A stretch of DNA of 64,000 bases, taken from the NCBI RefSeq assembly GCF_051622035.1, contig NC_135362.1, positions 19,492,501 to 19,556,500 on the forward strand, in the 5' to 3' direction. The notes under the pieces are model-generated. The model ran no database searches. It worked only from the letters and a program-made list of their open reading frames with translations, and was not told the origin of the DNA. This document shows positions 12,812 through 26,999 of the stretch, piece after piece; positions within the stretch are counted from its first letter, which is position 1; every line of letters starts with the position of its first letter. This DNA comes from Arctopsyche grandis. Taxonomy: Eukaryota > Arthropoda > Insecta > Trichoptera > Hydropsychidae. The position numbers and the translations under genes were made by a program.

Positions 12812-15065
12812 TTAAAGTTCTTCATGTGAAATATTTTGTTCTAATTTGACGAATTCCAAAAATGACGATTGCGATCTAACATGCTCCACTCCAATATTGA
12901 CTAAACGTATGAATTCATCGACGTCAAATGCATAGTTGGTGAATTTAGGATGGGAACCGCCTTCAGGATGATGACCCTAAGCATATAAGTAAATATTGCG
13001 ACAACTATTAAATATACGAATATATTATGCAAGTAAAAAAAGAATGATTGAAAACATATAATCACCTCATCCTGTTGAATAATCTTATCTTCATTTTCCC
13101 AAGTTACGTATTTGACACCTCGCAGCCTTGCCAGATCAGAATAACAGGCAGAATCTTCACAATTGTACCTGTAAATTGAACATAATATATCAAAAATAAT
13201 TTTGGAATGCGTCAATTAACTTTTTTTATATACATATGTATATGTATGTATTTTACTTACAATTCAAAAACAACAGCCCAGTCCGGTAAAAATAAAAGAT
13301 GAGTCAATCCAGCTCCATGCATTCCAATAAATATATCAGTATTATGGGTTGTTGTAAGTTGATTTGAAAATGGAATAGATCTATTATAAACTACTCTGTT
13401 TACAATAAAATTATCATTTTCATTCAACTTGTCAATAAGTTCGACTTCATTGAGTATTGTTCTGTATTTAGTTTCACGCGACAGCAAAGTAATTCTGATT
13501 TTATCACTATTTCTGTTATCTAATTTTATGTTCAATCCATTTAAAACGTGTTTTGAAAATGCATGAAATAGTCCACTTTTTTCACAACCATATATCTGAA
13601 AACAAAACGACACATTTGATGAGCAAATTTTGATAAACATGCTTTACTTTCAACAAACAAATACAAATTAAAGTTTTATTAAGAAAACTACAAATTTGAA
13701 ACACCTACTATTGGAGTGTTATAGTAAAGACCAAAAATCATCCGTGGTAAAAGAGGAAAGACAACATTCTTAAAGCATACAACTTCGCCTCTAAACGTTT
13801 TGAGGTCCCATATTGGATTGTTAGTAAATGCATTCCATGTTTCTTTGAAAGCAGATTCATATGTATATGTTTCCCATATTAGTATATGATTATCTTTTGA
13901 AAAACCATGTGGATGCGATAAATTAACATGCAAAGACGTATACAAATTGAAAAAATCACAAAAATGATGATACATATTTACAGCTGAAACAATGCAAGTA
14001 AAAATAAGGTATTAAAATTTCTACCAGTATTAGTTACAAATACAAAATTAATTTAAATATTTTTGTATACAAACTTGCGTCAATTTTCATAATATATGTA
14101 GGTTTTTCAATCACAACGTCACACAAGTTATCGTTTATAGGCTTATTATTAAGCGAAACAAAATGTCTCATTTCGGGACCCCAAGATTGTAAAGGACTTA
14201 TATGTTCAGCTTCCTTAACTAAACGATCTGCAAACACCTTGCAATAACCACCTAAAATATATTTTTTTTAAATCAAAATTGAAAAATATAAATAATAAAA
14301 TATTGAATATATAAACATTATATTATAAAGATACAAATAAAATAATTTTTCACAAACCAATTTGACCAGGGCCTAATATATCCATTTTATATCTCAAATT
14401 GTCTTCACGTTTAATCAAATTCGTAAAATTCAGCATCAAATTGCGACCACGGCAAAATCTTAAAAATATATTGTCTATATTAAGATGACAATTGCAATTT
14501 AATTGAGGTATGTACATAATCATAAAAAATCATCACCTCATATATTGAGAACATTCTAAAGATGAATCATCAATGAAGAGAGGTTCACACATTACTTTCA
14601 ATTCTTTCAATTGTTCTTTGACGTAACCTGTAAAATTAAATTTAAAAAATATGTATAGACACAGTAAAGTATAGATAAGTTAATATTATGTGAAATAGAA
14701 GACATATTGTATAAATAAAAATACGAACCAAAATCAGCTTGTGAAAAAAATGTATCGAACTGCGCTTGCTTTGATTTAACCCAACCTTTATGATCCCCTG
14801 GACAGCTTGGAGCTTTATAACCATTCTCCATTGTACAATAACTTTCATAGCCCCAACACTTGCGACTGTTTAAGTATTGTTTATACACACAATTGTCATC
14901 TTTCGCGCATTCTTCAGCCACATTGGGAAATGCGGTAAAATACTGCGGTAAATGCTCTTCAGGAAAATTGATTGACGAAATATTTAATGACGAAAGACGA
15001 GGTATTGTCAAAACAAAGCAAATATAAATATAGCTGTTGAGTATATACATTTTCAATTTACTCAT
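12812..15065 (-). CDS. Eogt: EGF-domain-specific O-linked GlcNAc transferase, 8 exons
   Basis: This enzyme transfers GlcNAc from UDP-GlcNAc to Ser/Thr of secreted EGF repeats (for example Notch, Dumpy) in the ER lumen. Coding exons (minus strand, high to low) are 15065-14729, 14627-14537, 14458-14358, 14251-14075, 13983-13709, 13595-13261, 13168-13066 and 12976-12812; joined they give 527 residues, the same length as human EOGT. All introns have GT-AG borders. The N-terminus has a hydrophobic signal segment (residues about 7-26). The GT61 core carries [19 protein letters not shown] and [13 protein letters not shown], which are hallmark motifs of the family. The protein ends in HEEL, a KDEL-like ER retention signal. 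The start is the first ATG before the signal peptide. The gene appears intact. Confidence 0.95.
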
Positions 15066-15386
15066 GATATATATTTAGCTTTCGTTTTATTGTAAACTAA
15101 CAGGTTTGTCGATTGCGAAAAAAAATACAACAGACATAACCAACGCGGACGCTAACTGTCAGCATGACAACCATCAACATGTGCTTCATCCGCCGTAGAA
15201 CAACCTAATAGCGACCATTAACTAAAACGTCAAAATTATAAAATGAAGGTAAATATTGGAATATATTCAGAGCCGTCAAGAGAAAATCGCTGGTACCCTC
15301 CTCTACTCGCGCCTGCTTGTTGACATAGTCGAAACTTGATGTCACAGCGAAGCCTAATAATTGGTTTTTGATAAATATAAGTTTAA

Positions 15387-16458
15387 CCCGTTGGGTGCTA
15401 ACGACACGCCTGTCGTGTTCACAAAATTTCCGTAGCCGCGCGCGACTCACCGAACGCGCTTTGTCCCTTTCCAACAGAAAGGTTCAAAAAAAAATACGCA
15501 CTTGCTGTAGTAACGCGAGAAGCATTCAATTTTTTCGCCTAAAGGTCTCTATACACTCTCTATTTTAAATTTTATATAATGTTATTTACTGTTTATTTTT
15601 TAACTTATTCAAAAAATATAGACGTTTTGGCGATTATATTTTTATACAAAAAGCTTAGTAAATATTACTCTTAGTAAATGTAAGTGAATATACTAAAATG
15701 TCTAATGGTTGATCCAAATATGATGCTATCACTTTATATGTAAAAATGCCAATTTTTTTTCGATTTACCTGCTTACACGATAATGGTGAGTCGATTCCTG
15801 GAAAACATCATGTAATACCTTTTAGCAATTGTGGACTTTTACACTATCTTTTAAAGGAACTAATTAAGGGAAAAACCACAAGTTCCTTTTTTACGGGATA
15901 TCATATGAAAAGTACATTCAGTCTTAGCTCAACTGTCGTTTGAGACTTCACGACTTGACTTACGTATCTACAAGAACATGGTCGAATACAGCTATGCAGC
16001 GTCAGTAGATTCCTTTTACGGGGAGGCCAGGGATTAAAGTTGCTATTCAGGGAAACGAACCCATAGATTTAACAATCGACGAAATTGAAAAGTAAGATAT
16101 AACAGTCGACGAATTTGAAATTTGGCTAGGACTTTTGCTGCACATGGGGACCATGCGATTGAATCGTCAAAGTGATTATTGGAAAAAACATTATTTATTC
16201 AACTTCACCACATTCTCCCAATTTATGTCTCGTGATAGATTTGATTCAGAGGGCTTTGCATTTTAATAATAATGAAGAAGATGATACTAGCGAAAATAAT
16301 GAATAAATATAGGTATTGTATAGCGTGCTTTATGCAAGATTCAGGTAGACGCGCCTTCCAAGAAATGTCTAGACCTCCACACTGTCAAAACATTTGTGAG
16401 ACAGAGCTATTTTATAAAATATCAGCATAGCACGGATTCTAGCTCAGCATTGAAAGTG
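15387..16458 (+). mobile_element. Decayed piggyBac-like transposon
   Basis: The element is flanked by TTAA at 15383-15386 and 16459-16462, the obligate target of piggyBac. The left end reads CCCGTTGGGTGCTAACGAC; the right end (complement CACTTTCAATGCTGAGC) matches it only partly. Around 16115-16265 the plus strand reads EFEIWLGLLLHMGTMRL and FSQFMSRDRFDSEGFAF, which is the transposase family signature (E-I-x-x-x-L-G-L-L-L-x-M-G ... M-S-R-x-R-F). The frame is broken and only about 1.07 kb is left, so it cannot encode active transposase. Confidence 0.75.
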
Positions 16459-16732
16459 TTAACGAAGCATTATAATTGGTTTTGAATAAACTTTCTCGTT
16501 ACCCGGAGACAAAGGATAACCTCGAGCACCATAAATCAGGATGACATCATTCAACGAGTACATATATAATCCAGAACAGAGGGCTCCCTTCCCTTCGCCT
16601 TCTGCTGAAGTGGGCAGCTAACCCACTTGCCGGCGAATATATTATATTTGTAATAAACTTGTATACTGTACACAGCGGCGGTTTATCATATATTAAAAAT
16701 AAGCATGAGCTTATTTTAAATAGGTTCTAGGC

Positions 16733-17110
16733 CAGGGTTTCCCAAACTTTTTCTGCAATGGCACACTTCGCAAACCCAGAAATTTTAACGGTACACTTGG
16801 CTTACTTTTTAAGTTGGGTAATTCCTGCTAGTAAAAATTTAAAAAAAAATGTTATTAAAACACATTTTAGTAATTATTTTTAAATATAAAACTAAAAACA
16901 TAAAAATAGGAATAAATAAAGCACTTGACTTTGATGATTTTGAGTCCTTGAACTGCGTATCTTTTTGATATTAGACCACAATATTGGTAAGTTGCATTGT
17001 AATATCTGATGTGGAGTGTGCACTTTGATTTCGTTGCAGAATTGTACTTTTTTAAAAATTCACTCAAATTGGCAAAAAAATTCACTCCTGTTGTCACAAG
17101 TCTTCTGTAT
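16733..17110. mobile_element. hAT-like fragment, one terminus
   Basis: The left end CCAGGGTTTCCCAAACTTTT closely resembles the CAGGGGTTCCCAAACTTTTT terminus of Charlie-type hAT elements. No matching right terminus is found before the SINE at 17138, so the extent is uncertain. Confidence 0.4.
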
Positions 17111-17137
17111 TTATTGTGTGAATAATTTGTAAAAATT

Positions 17138-17490
17138 ATGTACAAAAATCTAAATCCATAGATATCTCAGTGGCTACATCCACACTACCGATATCTACAC
17201 CCGATATTTACGAAGTTTTCCAAAACCAGTTCATAAATAGCAACCACAGGTTGCAATATGGGAACTGGATATGGAAAATTCGAAAATATCGGGTGTAGAT
17301 ATCGGTAGTGTGGACGTAGCCAACGGATAACTTCTGTAATTAATTAATTAATTGTTATTTCGTGTTCTTCAGCTTCTGGAAATACAGTGATTTATGTAAT
17401 ACTTAATTGCTGCATTGTTTGTAATTAATTGTCTAGGAAGGCGCATTGGAGTCTTCCTGTCAAGCCTTCTTGGTTTTAAATAAAAATTTA
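17138..17490 (+). mobile_element. SINE 3' part, split by a palindromic MITE
   Basis: The sequence matches the 3' half of the SINE at 10431-10640 (CTAAATCCATAGAT, then ATACAGTGATTTATGTAATA, then GCATTGGAGTCTTCCTGTC). It is interrupted at 17171-17322 by the palindromic element listed separately; the 10.4 kb copy is the uninterrupted paralogue. Confidence 0.6.
17171..17322. mobile_element. 152-bp near-perfect hairpin MITE, copy 1
   Basis: The termini TGGCTACATCCACACTACCG and the complement of CGGTAGTGTGGACGTAGCCA pair, followed by ATATCTACACCCGATATTT on both arms. Almost the whole length is self-complementary. A second copy in opposite orientation lies at 62690-62840. No coding capacity; a non-autonomous DNA element. 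The superfamily cannot be set because the target duplication is unclear. Confidence 0.8.
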
Positions 17491-17539
17491 AAAATTAATA
17501 TATAGGTGGGCAGATAGTTTTAACTTTTTTTTATATTAA

Positions 17540-18007
17540 GAGGGCTGAACACCAGCGCCTTGTCCATACAAACGTATTACACTTCTCCCTTCATCAATTA
17601 TGGCACTAGAGAAATTATTTTTTAATATACTATGGATATCCAACATTGGCATGCATATATGCTTTTATTTTTTTGATTAATTATTTTTTATAGGAGCTAG
17701 GAGCCGCCAAACATCAACAAAATAGCCTCTTTTTTACACCCACGAAAAGAGTCCAGCGTGCTTATTTAACGGTCGATTTTAAAAAAAATACGCACATAGT
17801 TGCACAGAAAATATCTTTCTCATACCGATGAAATTTTTTTAAAAATTGGTCCAGTTTCGGAGGAGAAAATAGGAGAATACTAAACCTCGATTTTATCAAT
17901 TTAAAATACGTTTTATCTGGTCGAAGCGCAACTGTCGCATTCACTCAATATATATATATCAAAGAAAGGAACGGCAATAAATTTAAGGTTTCGGGTGTAC
18001 AGCCCTC
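17540..18007. mobile_element. TTAA-flanked MITE with GAGGGCTG termini
   Basis: TTAA stands at 17536-17539 and 18008-18011. The ends GAGGGCTGAACACC and GGTGTACAGCCCTC are inverted repeats with one mismatch. Target choice suggests mobilisation by a piggyBac-class transposase, although the ends are not the usual CCC. The interior has no coding content. Confidence 0.7.
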
Positions 18008-18169
18008 TTAAGCAATTAAATATAAATATGAAATTAAATATATTCAAAAGGTATTTGAAAAAAATCGACCGCGTGTGAATCGAACACAAGACCGACACAC
18101 TACTTGATTTTATTTAATAACTTAATATGCCAACACCCATGCGATGATATTTTATCGGGTACAACACTA

Positions 18170-18463
18170 GTGTAAATATAATGTAGATATCGAAGATGGA
18201 TAGACAGCGAAGGCAGCTGACCGAACGCCGGCGATGATAGCTTCGGGGCCGCGGCCGATAGTCGCTAGGCGGCGCCACTGTTTCGCGCCTTTTCCGGGCG
18301 GTCGCCACCCGCCACCCGCCACCCGCGACCCGCGACCCGCCGCCCGCCTTCCGCTGTCCGCCACTCGGCGCTCGTCGGCCGCCGCCTGCCGAGCCCCTCC
18401 GCCCCGCCACCTCACTTCCTCGTCGTGACCCGCCTCGCGCCCCGCATCGCCAGCTGACGCGAC
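18170..18463 (+). promoter_or_regulatory. GC-rich putative promoter/5' UTR of DP
   Basis: A strongly GC-rich block, rich in CpG and with repeated CCGCCACCCG words, ends directly at the DP start codon (18464) and continues into intron 1 to about 18800. It contrasts sharply with the AT-rich surroundings, as expected of a CpG-rich housekeeping promoter. No TATA box is evident. Its long overlapping open frames on both strands are composition artefacts. Confidence 0.6.
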
Positions 18464-21400
18464 ATGGCGCTGCCCACACAGGACTTCAAGTTCTACATCA
18501 AGGATGCCAACGGTGAGCCTCTCCCCTCCCCCCGCCTCGCCCCTGCGTCGCGTCACGTTCCGCGCCAACTGACAGGTGACCGGCTGACGCGCGCGCGCCC
18601 TTTTCTCCCCCTCCGACGCCTCCCCTCTCCCCACCCCACGCCCTGCGATCACCTGATTGCCGATCACCTGACCGCTCAACCGCTCAACCGCGCCAATACA
18701 AACGAGCGCGTGTCGCCTCGGGAGCCCTGCACCGGAGCCTACGCCCCTCGACTCGACCGAGTCTCTGCGTTTTCCGCACGCGCTCTCCGCCATACAACGC
18801 ATCAATCTACGTCAAAATGTCGCTTCGTTTTTTTTTTATTTATTATTTCCAGCCGAGATCAGAACACGAGGATGCCCTTTTCGTTCCATACTTCTAACTT
18901 GACGATGAGCAAACTTCACTGTTGATTTTATTCGATACAGGTCGAAGCCACTTTCCTTAGGAATTGCGTTGTACATTATGCCCAATACGATTCGATTCGT
19001 TTTGCTTAGGATCCGATTCTTTAAAAGTCCACCTCCTCGAACATAAATTCAAGTTTTTGACGAGAAAACTAACAGGGAACAAAAAATTGTGGTATGGTAT
19101 ACTAAATCGTGCGTGCGCTTACGATTTATAAATCGATAAATATATCTATATAATACTTCAGGTAATTTTGCAAGCAGTGCTTGAAATAATGTCAATGGCG
19201 ATTGATAAGAAACCACTAGAAAATTTGCTATTTTTTTCAATCTTAGACTTTTTTTTCTTTGCATTATTATAACACAGGTTTTTACCGCCAATTTACCAAA
19301 TTACTAAAACCATATATTTTCAAATATCTCGAGTCCCGTTTTCGATTTTTGTTTTCTTTATTCAATCTTGATTTAAAAAGTCACTTGTTTAAGAACAAAC
19401 TTCGCAATTAGTTATGTTTAATTTCAAGTGATCAAACAATCTACTATTCTTATTCCTTTATGTGGTCATACTCTAAAAAAATAATTGGTAAATTTTATAC
19501 TCCACATATTTGTTTAACATCTTCCAATGTAGTAACTATAGAAGAAAAAATCGTGGTCCACATGGTTCTTTATACCCTGGTACGCCACGATGCTGGTCTT
19601 GCAATTCATATTCGATGAGTTCAATCCGTCACTCTTTATATTCATTTTCATTACCTTTTCCCTCGCGCCCATATTTGGAACATCAATATGGTTGTGCTAT
19701 GACTTATCCTAATAAGTCCTTTCTTATGTTAATTTCATGTATGTAAAGAAAACACTGCATAAATAAAACATCCAATATCAACACTGATGAATCGGAACAT
19801 TCATCGGTAAATAATATATAATACTGCCATATCACATAGTTGTATTGAGTTTCAAATGTAGCTTTCCTTGTATAAAACTACATAGGTCTCATAGTACATA
19901 GTGCTATTGAATGTATTTTATGTTCAATAATGAATTATCCGATATATTAATAGCACACAGCACAGCTTGGATTAGCCAAATGGTACAAGAAATTGAACTA
20001 TTGTTGTTAACTATATTCCAAAACAGCTATCAGAGCTTTGAAAGAGCAGAACTACTACAAATGTCACCAAAATCCGTCTCATAGGGATATTTATTTCTGT
20101 CTATATGGAGCCAATACATGGCTAAAGAAGGCAGCAGATAGAAAAAGAATATAAGCTTTTAAGACGTGGTGTTGGAGGCGAATGCTAAGAATGTACCGAT
20201 ATGCGTACGAATATCTCCATTCTTGAGCAAATCAAGATTAAGGTTGAACTGTCCACGATCTCTCTGAGATGGATTCTCCAATTCTTCAGTCACATAGCAC
20301 AAAGAGGAGAACTCCGACATGCTGTACCGACCAAATATGAGCAGTGACGGGCTCTTTTATAGTGAAAGTCCTCTGTGTGGCCGAATCTAGAAATAAATAG
20401 AAACAGCTAATCAAGCAGGAAACCTCTTGATCACGATCCTCAAGAATGAGGCACACGACTACTGAATATTCCAAAGCCACCATTGAAACTGGTATTATAT
20501 TACATAGTTAGTTTAAATTTTTCAACTTCAAATTGCATATAATGTTGGGATGCTTAAGTTTTGGTCACTGAAATGGTATTCGATTTGAAAAACAATTCAG
20601 CCAATAAAGAAAACAAACAAATTTTTCTATATATTAATACATTTGTTCGACATTCATTACATCGTTTTGTAATGAATGTTCCTATTTACGTCATGGTAAT
20701 AATAAAGTCAGTTTACTTCAGTAAAATATCGTATTTTCACAGGTCAACCGCAAATGGTCAAAGTTATCCCATCATCCAAGACATCAGTGCCCATACAATT
20801 ACAAGCTGGTTCCATGAAGCCGATATTTAAAATTCCCAGCACATCAGAGGTATCATAAAATTTTTTCTAGTATTCTTCGATACAAGACAAACTTATTCAA
20901 ATTATTTTTAACTGAGAACATTATATTTTTCAGGGTGGTGTAGTTTATGGAGTCAAACCAAGTACGTAATACAGATGCATTTTAACTACCTATAAAATTA
21001 AATTCGATGGAAAACGTTTAAAACAAAATTGAGAGTACCCAGAGTTTTTATTGTTTAGTTATGTAAATATGTTCCAGAATGGGTCCAGTATATATTTTTG
21101 TTTATACGATTCCATGTCCAAATTTCTTTTATGAGTCAAAGTACCAATTATTGTTAATTATTTTGTAATGTTTTTCCTGACCTAGTGTTTTTATTTCAGA
21201 ATATGTTCAAGTACCTCTAGAACAAATCAATCAATTTCATAAAAATACACAAGACAGTACAACTTCGCAATATTCGACTTTAAAAAAAGTAATACTATAT
21301 TTAACCTCATGTTTTATTACCATCGCATGTATCCATTTCTAACTTATTTTTCTGTTTAAGGTACAAACCAGTAATGTATCCGAAGTGTCGAAAGTAATTC

Positions 21401-23104
21401 GCACAGTACCTACTTTAGTTACACATATACCAAAACAAAGCTCACAAACTGATGATAAGAGTTATTTAACAAATACCATTTTGGGTTACACCCATAAGAA
21501 AAGGCACGATTCAGAAAACGATATTATTGTAGACTAGTATGATCTTTTTTACTTATGCGAATATGCACGTATAATATGAAAATTTCACTTTAATTTGTGT
21601 ATTATTTGTAGTTCTTCGAAAAGACGAAAAATGGTTGAAAAAGTGGGCAAAGGTTTGCGACACTTTTCGATGAAAGTTTGTGAAAAGGTTAGAAGAAAGG
21701 GTTTTACGTCGTATAATGAAGTAGCAGATGAATTAGTTGCTGAATTCACTGCTGGTCTAAAAGCTTGTCCAGATAATCAGGTATTTTAGATAACATTCAC
21801 CTTCAATGTTTTTCATGCACTAAACACACTAAAATATATATTGTTTTCTACAGCAATATGACCACAAAAATATAAGAAGACGTGTTTATGACGCCCTCAA
21901 TGTACTTATGGCCATGAATATAATATCAAAAGAGAAAAAAGAAATCCGTTGGATCGGATTACCTACAAATTCAGCACAAGAATGTTCATCTTTAGAAGCT
22001 GAGAAACAAATTAAATTAGAACGAATCCAAAAGAAGACACAACAACTCCAGGATCTCATATTAAAGGTTAATTATTATTTGTTGTACATTGATTATGGGA
22101 GAACACTGTTTGGTTTTGGGATAGAAATAGTCAAAATTGTGGGAAAATACATTAAGTAATTTTCAAAAAAACCAAAAAATTGGGTTTTGGCTTGCACCTA
22201 CTATTAACAAGTCGACTTTGCTTACTAAGAAGAAATATGACATTTACGTAAATATTTACATGTGGTAAATCGTGTATTGACTCTGATTTTAATTAATTAT
22301 ATGTATAAAATAAATTGTATTTTAGTTTAATTTTTGTTGAAGTTTTTTACTCAATGTAATTATACTTTAATTCCAGCAAATATCATTTAAGTGCTTGGTT
22401 GAACGTAATAAAGAAGCAGAAACCCAAGGACTTATGCCTTCCTCAAAATCAACTATTCAATTGCCTTTTATAGTAGTTAATACAAATGAAAAAACGTTAA
22501 TTAACTGCAGTATTTCAAATGACAAGTGAGTTATCTCATGCTAATTTATTGAATAATTAAAAATCTTTACTAACAACATTACAGTATTATATTGAATCGT
22601 TTATTTCAGAATGGAGTATGTGTTTAATTTCAACGAAAAGTTTCAAATTCAAGATGACATTGATATCTTGAAGCGCATGGGGCTTGTGCTAGGTAAGTAC
22701 TGTGATTAAGAGTGAATTGTATTTTAGTTCTTATTATATGTTTATACATCATGTTTGCTTCAGGTCTGGACACTGGAAATTGCACTGCAGAAAACTTGAA
22801 AAAAGCTAAAAGCATGGTTCCAAAATCATTAGAAAACTATGTTGACCGTAAGTCATCTTTTAATAATTACATATATACAATTTGGCAAATCCCGAGTAAA
22901 CAGATAATTTATGTTTTAGAATTAGCACAAGGTAATCAAGTTGACGTTGAAAACTGGATAAATATCAAATGCGAAAATGAAGATGTCGGTGAAAGTAGTT
23001 TAAACGATGACGTGGATGTAGATGACTTCGATGAATCATCATTGCAGTATTCTGGTGAAGGTGATGATGACCAGGATGAAGCTAGTGATTTGGATTTTAA
23101 CTGA
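18464..23104 (+). CDS. Dp: Transcription factor DP, E2F dimerisation partner, 11 coding exons
   Basis: DP binds DNA as a heterodimer with E2F and drives S-phase genes; it is also a dREAM/MuvB subunit. Coding exons are 18464-18512, 20743-20849, 20934-20961, 21200-21288, 21361-21536, 21612-21780, 21854-22066, 22377-22525, 22610-22692, 22764-22847 and 22920-23104, giving 443 residues with consistent phases and GT-AG borders. The winged-helix DNA-binding domain spans [14 protein letters not shown] to [20 protein letters not shown], with the RRVYD motif near residue 215, then [12 protein letters not shown] (DEF box) and the dimerisation and marked-box part ending [18 protein letters not shown]. 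The last 40 residues are very acidic, as in TFDP1/2. Intron 1 (2.2 kb) holds a LINE fragment. The start follows the GC-rich promoter and begins [17 protein letters not shown]. The gene looks intact. Confidence 0.95.
20050..20345 (+). mobile_element. RTE/CR1-like LINE fragment inside DP intron 1
   Basis: The plus strand reads [13 protein letters not shown] after a YGANTW-like stretch, then pieces of the [13 protein letters not shown] region. This is the W-C-W-R-R-M-L-R segment found near the C-terminus of RTE-type ORF2. Stops and frame changes show decay. Confidence 0.5.
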
Positions 23105-23870
23105 AACAATCATTTAAGTTACATTGCACTTTTGCCATATCGGTGTCACCACCATGAACATGTCACCTGCAAGCACAGCTGATTGTCGCCTAATCGTCTA
23201 AATCAGCTATTGTTGTGCCATTACAGCAAATCGTTGATTTAAGTGTGAAAAGTAACTTTACAAACTCCACTTTGTTATTTGCTACGTATATATATATTTT
23301 TTATTGATAATATTTTGCTCATTAAAAACCTGCTGAATTATAGTGTATATAAAAGTTTAAAAGAATGATGAAATTAATGTGTAAAGTTTTGTCATTTTTA
23401 TAAAATTATTCCAAGTGGAATAAATATTTTAGTGTATTATTTCTTTAATACAGAAATAAAGCATGTAGTTAACCATGAATAATTGACATTTTGCCAATTA
23501 AAAATTCTTTAGTTTATGTGTTTTGCATAAAATATTATTATATTTCTTTGCTAAATTTTTGGAGCTACTTTTAAGGGCTTCAAAGTATTTTATATATAAT
23601 AAAGATTTTACTTATGGTATTTTTTATTACAAAAGAAAACGACTATAAAAAATAATTATTTTTATATTCTCATGTGAAAACTATAATATAAACACTGCAC
23701 GAATAATAAATATCACTAATAAGTTTTTACAATTATTTCATTTAATCCAGATTTCAGGGTTGCACATACTGGTTAATTTTTTTAGGGATGTTTTAAATGT
23801 GTTTTAATCAAAATGAGCCCTGAATAAACAAAATGTCCATCACAATGTTTTTCAATTGAGACTCCTGAGA
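23105..23870. other. Convergent 3' flanks of DP and COPS9
   Basis: No gene is seen. The two genes converge here; several AATAAA signals (for example near 23417 and 23454) could serve DP. Confidence 0.5.
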
Positions 23871-23874
23871 TCCT

Positions 23875-25031
<1,157 letters not shown>

Positions 25032-25299
25032 TTTGTAGACGAAAAATCAACTAACGCACTGTCAGAAACGTCAACAACACCTGTCCGGTTTATGGTCGCC
25101 AATCTTGCTTTATATCGCAAAAATGCTTCTAAATAGTTTCTACCGTGTAACAATAAGTGAAGATCACTAAAAATAATTTTAGATATAAGCAAATTAAAGA
25201 CTTAATAGCATTTTAAACATCACCAATGCTTGAGTCAATTAAAATATTTAAGGATAATTCATTTCATATTCCATTGACAATAAAAATCATATCTCGTAA

Positions 25300-26880
25300 T
25301 GGCTTTTCTTGACATTGGATCAACCTGTTCCATTCTCAATTTGTTACAGTTTCTGCTGGTTTAAATATTTAGTAACGAATAATCGATTTGATTAAAATTC
25401 ATAGTATTTCAAAAAGTTCCTTCCTTGTCCAAATCTGGGGGGGGGGGCAAATACCTATCCCTGCCCCCCCTTCCTAATGGAAAATATTCTTTGCATACAC
25501 CTCATTGAGTTTTAAAATATAAAAAATAAGCTTATTTTTGAAAAAATAATTCTAAAAATATTATGTAAAAAGTAAAAAAAACGCCCCAAGCTAAAAATTT
25601 TTTCCAAAAATCTTCACATGGTCAGCAAAAATCGTCCATCAAACTGTGTCACTAAAAAACTATCAATTAACTTAATTTATACCGACTGTCTTTACTTTAT
25701 CTATGTACATATGTACGTAATAACAATAGATGAAGTTTTGAGATCATGCAAAAATTCGAACTCAGAATCGATCACTGATCACGTTTTCATAATCTAGAAA
25801 ATTGTGTCTGTGTGTGTTTCTAATTGTCTTTTTATTATTTTTATAATTTTATATATGTATGTACATATGTATATATAAAATTATTTTTATCTCAACTGGA
25901 AGTAGTACTTTTACCCTATAAGATCGAGGTGTTTTTATGTTTTTCTCGGAAGCTTTTTGGCGTATTAAACTGATATTTCATATCTAGAATTATAAACTTA
26001 ATGCCAAGCTATATATAAAATTTCGTGAACACCCGTTAACTGACAGTGGCAGTTTACCGGATTTTTCTTCCACTATTTTAATCGACCCTTTAAATATCTG
26101 TGCTCTTCACGATTTCAGGTATAATTCTTTGTATCAATGTGATGAAAATATAATTTAAAAAATCATTAAATTTAATTAACCAGAAGTGGGATTTTTTCCT
26201 CTTAGAAAGGTCAAAAATGTTGTGAACACACAGTTTTATTTACCACAACCCTGAACGTATCAAGCTGAAAATTTATATTTGTATTCTTTATGTACTAACA
26301 CTGATAGTTTTGGTCAGAAAGCAATTTCATTAAATAACTAAAACTTTTTTTGGACCGAATTCGTTACACATGAAGATTAAATCCATCTCATTCGTTGTTT
26401 TGTGTGAGGATGGGCGTCTGCAAATAAAAATACGAGAAATAAAATCATTTTTGATTGAACAGATTCAGTAAAATATTAATTTAAAACCTTTCATGAAAAC
26501 AAAAAATAAATACGAACTTTCGGAAAAATAAACGTTACACATCTGTTTTTGGGACAAAATAAAGTAAAGGAGACCTTTCTAACGATTCACTCCATAAGAT
26601 GAACAATTTCTAAAATTTCCCAAGGCATACCACTTAAAAACCAAAATATACTTGCTTCGAAATAATAAAATCTTTTTTTTTCAAAGCACGTAGCAGCGAT
26701 TATTTTATTAGTTACTAAGCTACCCAAAAGTAACATAAGAAATAAACGTAGCATTCATAGATCCATAGTATCTCATTAATCATTAAATTCATAATATTTT
26801 CTAAATTCACACTATTCCTAAATTTAGGGGGGGGGGCGAGTGCCCCCCCATGCCCCCCCCCCAAATGACGTCCCTGAAAA
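25300..26880. repeat. Interspersed repeat region with G/C-run block
   Basis: The segment 25680-26330 is a copy of a family also present at about 30890-31336, continued after the LINE at 35548 (shared words TCAAGCTGAAAATTTATATT, CTCTTAGAAAGGTC, AACCGGAAGT and ATCAATGTGATGAAAATA). The segment 26560-26880 is a unit shared with 27000-28430 and ends in a run of G then C (near 26828-26862) and CAAATGACGTCCCTG. A related G-run block lies at 25437-25470. Superfamily not recognised; no coding capacity seen. Confidence 0.5.
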
Positions 26881-26999
26881 AATTGCACGTGCAGATTAAC
26901 AGTGGGAATACCATCGTTGACTTAAAGTAAATCTTCTTACAATTGTATTTTCGGTTCCGTTAATTCTACGAAGGGAAGTCATGAACAAACTACCGTTTG

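Noticed and set aside
16510-16690. Possible LTR end (TATATAATCC, AATAAACTTG and a GCGGCGG word)
   Set aside because: I found no paired termini or target duplication; the evidence is too weak to call.
18060-18110. tRNA-like B box (GTTCGATTC on the minus strand)
   Set aside because: There is no matching A box or cloverleaf; at most it is a SINE scrap.
18114-18805. Long minus-strand frames (121 and 212 codons) antisense to DP exon 1
   Set aside because: Their composition follows the GC-rich island (Arg/Gly/Ala); stop codons are simply rare there. DP exon 1 on the plus strand is supported by splicing.
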